DNA of 64,000 nt from Linum tenue (taxonomy: Eukaryota > Streptophyta > Magnoliopsida > Malpighiales > Linaceae), in contig CAMGYJ010000011.1 in assembly GCA_946122785.1 (NCBI GenBank), positions 41,566,513-41,630,512 on the forward strand, in the 5' to 3' direction. Under the pieces are notes generated by a model. That model was not told the origin of the DNA. It did not search any database and worked only from the letters and a program-made list of their open reading frames with translations. The position numbers and the translations under genes are program-made. This document shows, piece by piece, positions 34,026 through 43,640 of this stretch; the first letter of the stretch is position 1, and the number at the start of each line of letters is the position of its first letter.

Positions 34026-34337
34026 TGTGACAATTACGGGTCTAACAATCAGACCAGTTACGTCCAAAAGAACTCCAGTTATGGATCTGACCAGACCCTT
34101 ACCAAATCTAGCTATGGCGGCAACAACTAATTACGACCAAATAAATAGTTATGGGTTGTAGTGGAAAAGCCAGGATTTCAACTGGGGGATTTCAAACAAA
34201 ATAATACTATGAAAATGTCAAATAAATTTTATTATCTTAAACGTACACGGCGTCTTTGAGATTAATGAAATCGCTCAAAATAACATCTCTAAAAGTATCG
34301 ATTATATCTCATTCAATATTCAACAATCTGCGAGAGA

Positions 34338-34502
34338 ATTATCGCTAATTTGTATCCTAGTTTAGTCAATAGAGACTAGAAGAGTCAAAACAAGATTAAT
34401 CATCTTATCAACAAATGGAATATGTTTACTTACATTGGAGGTTCTCCTTTAGCATGAGAACAAAGGACGAAAAAATTATCGCTAATTTGTATCCTAGTTT
34501 AG
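34338..34502. repeat. 27-bp direct repeat pair
   Basis: AATTATCGCTAATTTGTATC with the following CTAGTTTA occurs at about 34338 and again at about 34475, with the second copy abutting the left end of the outer MULE. It may be a local duplication formed around the insertion. No further function is evident. Confidence 0.6.
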
Positions 34503-34801
34503 GTCTAATTTGCAAGTTTGGTCACTTGAATTACTAGTAAAATTCACGTTTGCCACTAAAATCAATTTATTCCATCAGTAGTCAATTAAATTAGGGTAAC
34601 AGTCCAAATTTGGTCACTGGTCGTTAGTCTCCGTTAACGTTTACTGATGTGGTGGTCAACTCTCACTGTTGACTGTTAAGTGAGTGACGTGGCAATTAAA
34701 AAAATATTTTTATTTTCACCTAATTATTATAAAAATAAAATAAAAATCCGCCCCATATGAAACCCTTTCCCACGGACACTTCCGACGCGAACGCCGACAA
34801 G

Positions 34802-35559
34802 TAGGGGTGAACAAACACACCCGCAAACCGACCCACCCGTCCAACCCACCCGTATTTATCGCTAAAACGAAGGTTTTTGGTTGGGTGAGAGTTTTCTTTT
34901 GTACAACCCGCCTTTTTTGGGTTGGGTTTGGATTTTGGATTACACAACCCGTAGAACCCGACCCAACCCGTGTTCCAACTATTAGTATGAGTTCGTATCT
35001 AAAAAATATTTATGTCGTATATAGCAATACTTATGAGAAAATTAAGATATTTTGTCATATTTTTCTATCATGGTCTCCCTAATCTAATGCATTTTTCGAC
35101 TTAAAGTTTAGACATAAATTGAATATAGTTATGATTCACGTAATTCTTTTTCTTGTGTACAAATTTAATAGAATAACATAGTATGGATGCGTTTGTTTAT
35201 AACCTTTTTAGCCTATTTCAACAAATATCGTGAAAAAAACTAGACATATGTTGAAGTAAATCACATTTTATTAAAAATCAAACAACCTTTTTAAATTTTG
35301 ATACCTTTCACCTCGCTTTATTCGTTTGAAATTTTAATTAGTTATAAAATATTTTTATGATGTATAATAATTATATATTTTATGTTGGGTTGGGTTTTTA
35401 CTTAAAAATATCGCCAACCCGACCCAACCCAATTAGAAACAAACCGTAGGGTTTTAATTTTTTTGGGTGGGTTTGGGTTTGATAATTTCCAAACCGTAGT
35501 GCATGGGTCGGGTGATTAAAATGGTTAAACCCGAACCACCCGACCCATGTACACCCCTA
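34802..35559. mobile_element. hAT-type MITE inside the outer MULE
   Basis: Exact 8-bp duplication CCGACAAG (34794-34801, 35560-35567). The inverted ends are TAGGGGTGAACA and TAGGGGTGTACA. Subterminal words CCCGACCC/GGGTCGGG and AACCCACC are repeated. No transposase. Its target lies in the coding-like part of the outer MULE's left arm; the uninterrupted version is present in the right arm. Confidence 0.9.
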
Positions 35560-36176
35560 CCGACAAGGGGTCCTGCGCTTCGGTGGCACTGAAGACGTGG
35601 AGCGACTCGGAGATGATGGAGACGACGGCGAAGGCGTGAGTGGACTTCAGCAAGGAAATGCGGGAGGGAAGAGCCCACGAGGAGACGAGATCGAGCGTCT
35701 TCGACTCTTGATCAGACCTCTACCTATGTGCTCTGACCTACATAGAACAAGAAGTACAGCAAATCAAGACACCATAACAGTTATTACACCCTCTATATTG
35801 ATACCCTACAAAGGGGTGGAAATTGGGGTGGGTGTGGGTACCGACACCCACAAATTCACAATTATGCTATCCATAACCCGCACCGCAGTGGTTAGTGGGT
35901 AACCACTACCCACTGTGGGTTTGTGCGGGTTGGGTGTGGTTACCCGCAAAAATCCATCTTTGCAAGCATAGAGTTCTAGTCGCCACTAACGTATTTGTTG
36001 TTCGTAACTAGATTCTAGTGATATACACTTGTGTTGTTCGTGGAGATACAATTTTGTACATCGATCTTACTCAACGTGGAGATTTTTTTCTTTTGAGTTT
36101 GGCATTCAACTTTTGTGTCAGAGAGTTGTGATTTCATATATCCCCGACTAGAGGTGAAATATGACAATTAAATATG

Positions 36177-38039
36177 GGGTTAATTGCATGGTTGGTCACT
36201 GAGATTACAAAAAACGTTCAAGTTTGGTCACTCAAAATATTTAAATCCATTGGTGGTACTTCAGTTTACTGAAACGGTTCACGTTTGGTCACTCTCCGTC
36301 CAACTCCGTTAACTTTTGCTGATGTGGCAGTCAACTCTCAAAGTTGACCGTTAACTTAATGACGTGGCAACTAAAAAATTATTAAAAATAAAAAAAATTA
36401 ACTTTTATCTTTTCCACCTCATTATTACATTCATTAAAAAAAATACAAAAACTAATTTCTTTTCTACAAGTTTCTCAAGTTGTTACCACTTCCTCGAAAA
36501 ACGGCAACCGCCGAAAGCAGAGCTCTATCGCCGGAAGGAAACCTTCAAAGAAGTCCTCTCCTCCGAAACCCCTAATCCCTAGCCTTCTGCTTCGGGACGG
36601 CACCCAGCAGCCCGCTCTCGTACTGCAGCGACTCCGCCGCCACCCTCATCAGCGGCGGGGAAACACCGGCTCTCCCTATTTCCCAAATGTCATCTTACGC
36701 TCGATCGTACTCTTCAGAGTCCTAAGCGCCGTCGGCGCCTTCCCTGCCGGAATCCTACCGCCAGCAACAACGAGATCGCGGCGCCAACAGCCGAGTGGCT
36801 ATGGTGTTCACCAGAATCAGCAGCAGCAACAGAAGTATCGGCAGCATCCGCAGTCGTATGGGCAGGGCAGTTCTTCATCGGGGTACTCGGGCTTCCCGCC
36901 GGGTACACATCCTGATGTGATTCGGAGCTTTGAGATGGTGGCTGTTGATTGGAGTGGGTATATTGATGAGAAGGAGCTGCAACGAGCTCTCTCTTCTAGA
37001 TATCAGGACGATTAGGTTGCTCATGTTTCTCTTCAAGAACCCCCACGATGCTCTTGGAATTGGTTTGTTATGTAGCCCTTCTTCTGCAACTCTGGGATTA
37101 GTTGCTTTTCTCTGAAGTCCAACCTTTACTAGTTTCCAACTTGTTTTTGCTTTGCATCTTCTATTTGTCAAACCTTAATCGAAGTTTTGAAAATGTTGGC
37201 TCAATGGGGTTTCTTTTGTGATTCAGGGCCTAAAGAATTTGCAGCTCTCTGGAGTTTGTCTTGGCCAATGGCGGGTAACTACTCTTATACCTGGTGTACA
37301 GTTTACTTGCGTTTGCTTCTTGATTTGTGTAACTCGGCTCTTTTCTCGCCTTCGCTGGTCTGCTGAATTTCTGCAATGAGTTCGATAGAGATGCTATTGG
37401 CACTGTAAACTCAAATCTCGTGTATTGTTTACAGGCCATATATGATAGATACGATAGGGACAGGAGTGGAAAGATTGATCTCTTCGAACTGAGGGATGCC
37501 CTTTACGGACTTGGATATGCAGTCCAAGTATGATGATGGAAGCGTCAGAAGATCGAACTTGGCTTTGATAGTTTCGTCGAGTAAGTTCCTGTGCTCTTAA
37601 TCAAAGCGTCAGTTCTTGAACATTTTCCTTCCGTGATTTATTGGACTCGAGATCTAATTCCTTGAAGGTTTCCTCGTCGCAGTCCGGCGACAAAGCTCTA
37701 CTTTCGGCGGTTGCCGTTTTTCGAGGAAGTGGTAACGACTTGAGAAACTTGTAGAAAAGAAATTAGTTTTTGTATTTTTTTAATGAATGTAATAATGAGG
37801 TGGAAATATAAAAGTTAATTTTTTTTATTTTTAATAATTTTTTAGTTGCCACGTCACTAAGTTAACGGTCAACTTTGAGAGTTGACTGCCACATCAGCAA
37901 AAGTTAACGGAGTTGGACGGAGAGTGACCAAACGTGAACCATTTCAGTAAACTGAAGTACCACCAATGGATTTAAATATTTTGAGTGACCAAACTTAAAC
38001 GTTTTTTGTAATCTCAGTGACCAACCATGCAATTAACCC
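36177..38039 (+). mobile_element. Pack-MULE carrying a calcium-binding protein gene fragment
   Basis: Exact 10-bp duplication ATTAAATATG (36167-36176, 38040-38049). The inverted arms of about 360 bp start GGGTTAATTGCATGGTTGGT and run inward to the GGCAACCGCCGAAAG region. Between the arms is an intron-containing piece of a PEF/CML48-like EF-hand gene in plus orientation. There is no transposase gene. This is the innermost element of the 34.5-39.4 kb stack. Confidence 0.92.
36687..37585 (+). pseudogene. captured CML48-like EF-hand (PEF) gene fragment
   Basis: The ATG at 36687 gives MSSYARSYSSES and then a stop; in shifted frames the homology continues. SGYSGFPPGTHPDVIRSFEM and SGYIDEKELQRALSS (first EF hand) end near 36985. 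IRTIRLLMFLFKNPHDAL (about 37000-37055) follows. After an intron comes GPKEFAALW (37226-37270). After another intron (…TTTACAG, 37433) comes YDRDRSGKIDLFELRDALYG, a canonical EF-hand loop, ending at about 37585. Introns are kept, so capture was from DNA. At least four disabling changes are visible. The C-terminal EF hands are absent. The parent family is calcium-binding PEF proteins of the CML48/49/50 group (recognised from memory). Confidence 0.82.
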
Positions 38040-38593
38040 ATTAAATATGATATTGTATTTTTTTCGCACAAAAGCAAAAACATACTGATAAAAGTTACAA
38101 AAGGTGTTCACTTTTAATGAATTGATTATTCTCCACTCTATTGATTAGGTGTGTCTTTCTTATTTGATGGCTACTTTAATTTTTATCCTCGCACTTTTCA
38201 CATACTATTATATTATAAAGTTAATTCACTAAATAAATATAATTAGTGTGGTTATTGTGGATTTTGTGGGTTATCCGCGGCGGGTAGTGGATAACCACTA
38301 ACCATAAAAATCGTTATTTTACTACCCACTATCCATAACTTGTGGGTATGATTATCCACAATAGATGCGGGTTGGTGCGATTTGCGAATTATCCACAACC
38401 CGCAACCCAAACTTCCACCCCTAAGTACCTACCACCAAAGACGAAACACATGCGCACATAAAACACCCCTTTGATTTCCACTGCCACCGTACATATAGAT
38501 CACGAAGCTCACTCTGTCTCCATAAAGCTCCTCTGTTTCCCCTTATCACGATCATCCCAGCCTTTTACAAAAACAAAAACTCAAACACAACAA

Positions 38594-38920
38594 ATGGGTT
38601 CCTCTTCTTCATCTTCCCTCTGCAAGTCCTCGTCGGTGCTCCTCCGCTTCTTCCTCCTGGCCGCCGTCGGAATGATTGCGTTTTCCTCACTTGCCACCGA
38701 GGCGGCTGCGGGCGATCAGAACTTGGTGCTCTTGGACTGCACACACGCCGGTGAATATCCCTACACCGGCTACTAGGCCGATCTGAATAATGCATTGGAC
38801 TACCTGGTGGAGAACACCCGTTACCCGGATTACAGCTCCGCGACGCGCAGTCTCCTTCAGGCGACCCTGTCGTGTATTAGTGCTCCTTCTGCTCTGCGGA
38901 GCCCTGCAGAATGGGTTTGA
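38594..38920 (+). pseudogene. broken secreted-protein gene inside the outer MULE
   Basis: The ATG at 38594 in AACAAATGGG context follows a UTR-like A/C-rich leader. It encodes a clear signal peptide (Ser-rich start, then VLLRFFLLAAVGMIAFSSLA). A mature region DQNLVLLDCTHAGEYPYTGY follows, interrupted by TAG at 38774-38776. The frame then continues ADLNNALDYLVENTRYPDYS to a stop at 38918-38920. The mature part faintly recalls ginkbilobin/DUF26-type secreted Cys proteins, but I would not assign it. It is probably a captured host fragment. Confidence 0.5.
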
Positions 38921-39423
38921 AGGCCGCTTCGGATACTCTGTTTTCCTGACCAAGAATCGAAGACGTTCGATCCTGCAACTCATCCTGACCAAGAATCGAA
39001 GACGCTCGATCTCGTCTCCTCGTGGGCTCCTCCCTCCCGCATTTCCACGCTGATGTCCACTCACGCCTTCGCCGTCGCCTCCAACGTCATCGGGTCGCTC
39101 CACGTCTTCAGCGCCACCGAAGCGCAGGACCCCTCGTCGGCGTTCGGGTTGGAGGTGTCCGTGGGAAAGTGTTTCATATGGGGCGGATTTTTTTATAATA
39201 ATAAGGTGAAAATAAAAAATATATTTTATTTTTTTAATTGCCACGTCCCTCACTTAACGGTCAACAGTGAGAGTTGACCGCCACATCAGCAAAAGTTAAC
39301 GTAGAGTAACGGCCAGTGACCAAATTTGGACTGTTACCCTAATTTAAGTGACTACGGATGAAATAAATTAATTTTAGTGGCAAACGTGAATTTCACTAGT
39401 AATTGAAGTGACCAAACTTGCAA

Positions 39424-40431
39424 TAAATCAAATTATCGTAACCGTTAGATGTAATCAATGGTTAAGATTAAACAGGAAAGTGAGTGCGTTCAATGCACCC
39501 AAAAAAGTAGGTGCACCGAATACGCCACTTTTTTGGGTGCACTGACAAATTCTGAAATTTTAATTAGTACTCTCAATCTAATATGATGATATGACAAAGA
39601 ATCATAACAAATCAATCTATTACCCTAACCCCTTAACCTTCAATTTTGAATCCCAGCCCAAAATCCTAAATTGTAAACCTAAACCCTAACCCTGAATCCC
39701 TAAATCTTAAATCCTTCGAATTAACGTAAAGTTTGAATGATTTTTTTTTCAAATATCATAAGCAACAATTGATACCGTTTTGACATGAATCGCATGCTCA
39801 TAATGACAATTATGAGGCGGCTGGGCTGGGCGAGCGGTGGCGGCAGGGCGGGCGGCGGTGGCTGTGTGGACGGGTGGAAGAAGGAGAGGAAGAAGGAGAC
39901 AGGCGGCGGCTGTCGAGCAGGCGGCGGCTGTCGAGCAGGCAGCCGCCGCCGGGAATGGAGTGGAGAGGGCGGCGCCGACGGGATGGCTGAGGACTGCTCG
40001 CCTCTCGTTTGAGAGAAAATGGAGGGGTTGGGGGGCGGCTGATATGTTCAAGTAAGTAGGGTTTGGAGGTGGTATGTGTTAAACTTTTTTTTTTTTGCTT
40101 TTGTGGGGATTCGAAAACTGGTTTGGTTTAATGAAATCAAGCGGCCAACCAATAGGAATCACGTCTGCAATATGTTCAAGAACCATATCCAAAGCAATAA
40201 ATTTGTTGTTTCTCATATTTGGGCTTTGTTGTGCAACTTTGATTCACAACAGAAAATAAACCCCAACTAAACACGATTTTTTCTTGGTTTTCAAAATTTC
40301 TTAAAACACAACAGGAAACAAAAACAAGCAACAATACTAAACGGGCCCTAAGTTTCTTCAAGTCTAATTATCCACCAGAACTAATTATGAAACCAGAGAC
40401 TCTACGATTAGTCCTCAACTCCTCATAAGAT
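39424..40431. other. intergenic; small hairpin and GC-rich repeats
   Basis: No gene recognised. Contains a perfect 15-bp inverted repeat TGCACCCAAAAAAGT (39494-39508) / ACTTTTTTGGGTGCA (39527-39541) with an 18-nt loop. Also present are an ACCCTAA-rich but irregular stretch (39600-39710) and a GC-rich block (39830-40010) with a doubled GGCGGCTGTCGAGCA word. Confidence 0.5.
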
Positions 40432-41115
40432 CAGGTCCGGCCCAGACCCTATGTTGGTCAGACCCACCGCACAGGGCCTCAATTGTTGGGGGCCTCATAA
40501 TTCATAAGCCCGGAAGGAGAGCAGGAGCCAAATTGGACCTCACAATCCATACGCCCGAAGCAGAGCCAAATTGGGCCTAGCAGAGCATAGCCAAATTGGG
40601 CCTCTCAATCAATAAGTGGGGCGAGCTGCACCCTTGGGTGGCAAGCCCAAACAAAAAACACATGTTTCAAGGAGCAAACGCAGGGATGGGGATCGAACCG
40701 GCAACCTCCTTTTTATTAAAAGAATACTAAACCACTGAGCTAAGAGTTGTTTTGTGTTTCTAATCTAACAGTTAAAGGATATAACGACTCTCTTCTTTTC
40801 TTTCTCCAAAAGTTTTTTTTTTCGTTGAATTTCTCCAAAATTTTCAACAAATCGTTAGATGGATTGATTTCATTCTTCAAAAGAAATAGAGAATATGAAA
40901 GGGCTAATAGAGAATTTTATTTCAAATAATTCTAGACGATTGTTACTTTTTGAACAATAATAATATTATTATTACTTTTGGAATTATTTTATGAACTTAT
41001 ATAATATTAATTTTTATTTAATAACTTTAATTTTTAATGAATTTGTGAGACAAAATTTTCAGGGTCATATTTTAAATTGTCGAACAGGGCCTCCGAATAT
41101 CATGGGACGGCCCTG
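40432..41115. mobile_element. hAT-type element, 684 bp
   Basis: Exact 8-bp duplication CATAAGAT (40424-40431, 41116-41123). The left end CAGGTCCGGCCCAGA and the right end (reverse complement CAGGGCCGTCCCATG) are inverted. Subterminal GGGCCTC words are repeated. No transposase. It contains a tRNA-like sequence at 40680-40745. Confidence 0.87.
40680..40745 (-). other. tRNA-like sequence (A and B boxes)
   Basis: On the minus strand TTAGCTCAGTGGTTTAG (A box/D arm) is followed about 33 nt later by GGTTCGATCCCC (B box/T arm). The middle CTTTTAATAAAAAG could form a poor anticodon-like stem. The acceptor stem does not pair. It may be a decayed tRNA gene or the head of a SINE lodged in the hAT element. 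Confidence 0.45.
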
Positions 41116-41123
41116 CATAAGAT

Positions 41124-41840
41124 TGTTCACCGGAGTCAGAGACATCCAACCGGTAATTGATATTCCATATGGGCGAGGATGACTAGAATTCACACTACCT
41201 TGGAAACCCAAGTGGGACTTGGAACTGAGAATGAAACCCCACAAGAAGTGTATAAACCATGCAATGGTGAAGAACAGAGACTGCCTTCATGGACTACTAT
41301 CATTTTAAGAAATACAACAACAAGAATAACCTTGGAAATCAAGTATCTGATGACACCTTTAGGCCCGCACGAGTAATAGGAAGAAATGAAATTCTGTGCC
41401 ATGACATCAATTTGCGGATTCTGGATGTTCGAAACTCGAAGGAAGTTGCAGATGACATTATAAATCCCAAAACTCTTCGACATAAGCAATCGTTATTCCA
41501 GCCACTCAATCCAAATGCCCTAACCATCCAAATCTGAAACATCCCACAACCATCTTCCCAAAATCCTGACGTGCTAATCTAATTCTGCTAGTTTATTCCA
41601 CAAATTTCAGAAACCTATCGTAACTTATCAAGTTGAAAGCAGAAAAGAGATAAAATCATGTAAAGAAAGAAACTTTAGAACGAAAACTAGAGCAATCAGT
41701 TCGTCGGTATTGGGACGCAGTGATAAAGTCACCACAAGCCGTAAGAGTGTTGATGTTCAGAAGCGATAAGGGAAAGCAGACACAGAAGGAGAGCAAAAGA
41801 AAAAGAAAGAGCGAAAAAGAGCTTGCCTGTCTGAGAGTTG
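41124..41840. other. intergenic, no gene recognised
   Basis: Short overlapping ORFs on both strands (41179-41542) without recognisable domains or codon structure. A purine-rich stretch ends at the target site of the next MULE. Confidence 0.4.
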
Positions 41841-41850
41841 CCGATCAGAG

Positions 41851-43377
41851 GGGAGCAGATCATGTCAGTAACTGATGGGTCAGTAACCCATCAGTAACCC
41901 ATTTTCCTGTCCCCACGTGTCAGTCATCTTTTTTATTTAAATTAAATGCAAAAGGGCAGAAAGGTAAACTTGTACTTATCCTTATTTATTGCTGACGCTG
42001 ACTTTTGACCAGACCACATCAGCGCCTCCTTCTCTCTTCTCGAAAAACATTTAATTTTCTTTCTCTTAATCTTTAACGGACGATTTCTCACTCGTTTTAA
42101 GTCAGAATTTAATTTTTTTTACACAGTTAGATCAGATTAATTGTGCTCTTCAAAATGATATCCACTTTGATATTTTTTGGACATAAAAAAATTGTCAGTT
42201 ATTACCAGTCAATACCATATGGTATTGACTGACTGGTATTAAATAAGACCATACCATATGGTATGAAAAATTTGTCACATCAATATATGTTTCGTTACCA
42301 CCCAATACCATATGGTATAGTGTGGTAATATCGATATATATTTGGTAATACCACCCAATACCATATGGTATAGTGTGGTAATATCAATATATATTTCGTT
42401 ACCACACAATACCATATGGTACAGTGTGGTAATATCACACAATACCATACAATACCATATGGTATAGTGTGGTAATATAAATATATATTTCGTTACCACA
42501 CAATACCATACATTACCATATGGTATAGTGTGGTAATATCAATATATATTTCGTTACCACCCAATACCATATGGTATAGTGTGGTAATATCAATATATAT
42601 CTCGTTACCACACAATACCGTATGGTATAGTGTGATAATATCACACAATACCATATGGTATAGTGCGGTAATATCAATATATATTTCGTTACCACACAAT
42701 ACCATATGGTATACTGCGGTAATATCAATATATATTTCGTTACCACACAATACCGTATAGTATAGCATGTTAATATCAATATATATTACCTAAAAGAAAA
42801 AAAAACAGAAGGATGGAGAGGGAAAAAAACTCGTCTTCTATTTCGTCTCATTTACTCCGCAATCAAGAACACCAAACGCCAAAAAAGGGAGAAAGACCTA
42901 AATTGAGGCCAACGAGTTGATGAAGAGACAAAAAATGCAATGAAAGAGGGTGGCTGCAATTTTTCTTCGTCGATTGCTGGAGAGAAAAAAATAACGAAAA
43001 AGAAGAGAAGGAAGCAGATCTAGATATGGAGAAAGAGATTGGAGAGAAAAAAAAGGAACAGAGAAAGAGAAATAATCTGAAAAGGAGATTGAGAGAGAAA
43101 AAGGAAGAGAGAAGTAAGGGAGAAAGAAAAAAGAGAGTTGCAGAGAAATTATTCTCTCTCCTCCTTTTAAAAGGCAGCCATTAAAAGTGGCTCCTTTTTT
43201 GAAAAAGCTGACATTAAAATCGGAATATAATAAAAATAAAAATTTATAAACGGACACAAATGCCCTTTTGGACCCCGCATTCAGCCCAGCCGCATGATTG
43301 ATCCGCCCACTAGATCTACAGTGTGCGTGCATTTACTGATAGGTCAGTAACCATTGGTTACTGACTCTATCCCAGAC
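41851..43377. mobile_element. MULE-like element with palindromic minisatellite
   Basis: Flanked by the exact 10-bp repeat CCGATCAGAG (41841-41850, 43378-43387). The ends are inverted and imperfect. Both contain GTCAGTAAC followed by a short internal palindrome (GGGTCAGTAACCC / GTAACCATTGGTTAC), and both start with GGG. The interior has the ACCATATGGT array (42206-42780) and a purine-rich minus-strand Phe/Leu/Ser ORF of low complexity (42898-43332). No transposase. Confidence 0.65.
42206..42780. repeat. minisatellite built on the palindrome ATACCATATGGTAT
   Basis: About 11-12 copies of ACCATATGGT (or a one-base variant), mostly in a 50-57 bp unit. The rest of the unit reads AGTGTGGTAATATCAATATA and TATTTCGTTACCACACA. 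The first copy (42206-42231) is a perfect 26-bp palindrome. The many ORFs here on both strands are products of the repeat. Confidence 0.9.
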
Positions 43378-43445
43378 CCGATCAGAGCGGTTGCGAAAGC
43401 TAAAAGGCAGAGCGCCAAGGCGAAGGTTCGGATGCCCTCTGTTTT

Positions 43446-43640
43446 GGGTAATTATCATAAATGGTAACAAACCTATTCACTTTGTACAAAACGGTCACAA
43501 TTCTTTAATTTTGCACGTTTTGATAAAACAAATTTGAACTAATAACGAAATGGTCAATCCGTCCAAAACTCTGTTACCTGTTGCCCAATCAGCATGACAC
43601 GTCATTAAAATATCAGTTAAAAAATAAGTTTATCACCCCA
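43446..43640 (+). mobile_element. single MULE end, same family as the 28.2-kb MULE
   Basis: GGGTAATTATCATAAATGGT onward follows the left TIR of the element at 28228 for at least 130 bp (CTATTCACTTTGTACAAAAC, GGTCAATCCGTCCAAAA). No matching right end was found. The element was probably truncated, perhaps in connection with the neighbouring Athila relic. Confidence 0.75.

Larger units (their letters stand above)
35811..38423. mobile_element. hAT-type element inside the outer MULE, itself hosting a MULE
   Basis: The left end AGGGGTGGAAATTGGG and the right end (reverse complement TAGGGGTGGAAGTTTGGG) are inverted. Both are followed by subterminal GTGGTTAGTGGGTAACC/GGTTATCCGCGG-type words. A clean 8-bp duplication was not found, so the ends are approximate. 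Without the internal MULE it is about 750 bp and non-coding. Confidence 0.7.
34510..39423. mobile_element. outer MULE with long TIRs, hosting nested elements
   Basis: The left arm begins TTGCAAGTTTGGTCACTT and the right arm mirrors it at 39423. The inverted similarity covers about 440 bp once the hAT at 34802 is removed (left 34510-34801 plus 35568-35715; right about 38985-39423). The flanks TAGGTCTAAT and TAAATCAAAT share 7 of 10 bases, a decayed MULE duplication. The TIRs contain coding-like sequence; the right copy reads MSTHAFAVASNVIGSLHVFS from 39053. The interior holds a broken secreted-protein gene. No transposase is visible, so this is a Pack-MULE candidate. Confidence 0.75.

Noticed and set aside
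35801..38431. 8-bp target duplication for the hAT at 35.8-38.4 kb
   Set aside because: Candidate flanks ATACCCTA and AGTACCTA match only with a gap; not accepted as evidence.
39600..39720. telomere-like CCCTAAA words
   Set aside because: Irregular, mixed with CCCTAAC and other words; no tandem array.
42275..42779. several overlapping ORFs on both strands
   Set aside because: Translations of the ACCATATGGT minisatellite; periodic and without domain.
42206..42780. CRISPR-like spacing of palindromic repeats
   Set aside because: The sequences between palindromes are themselves repeats of one unit, not unique spacers, and the DNA is plant nuclear.
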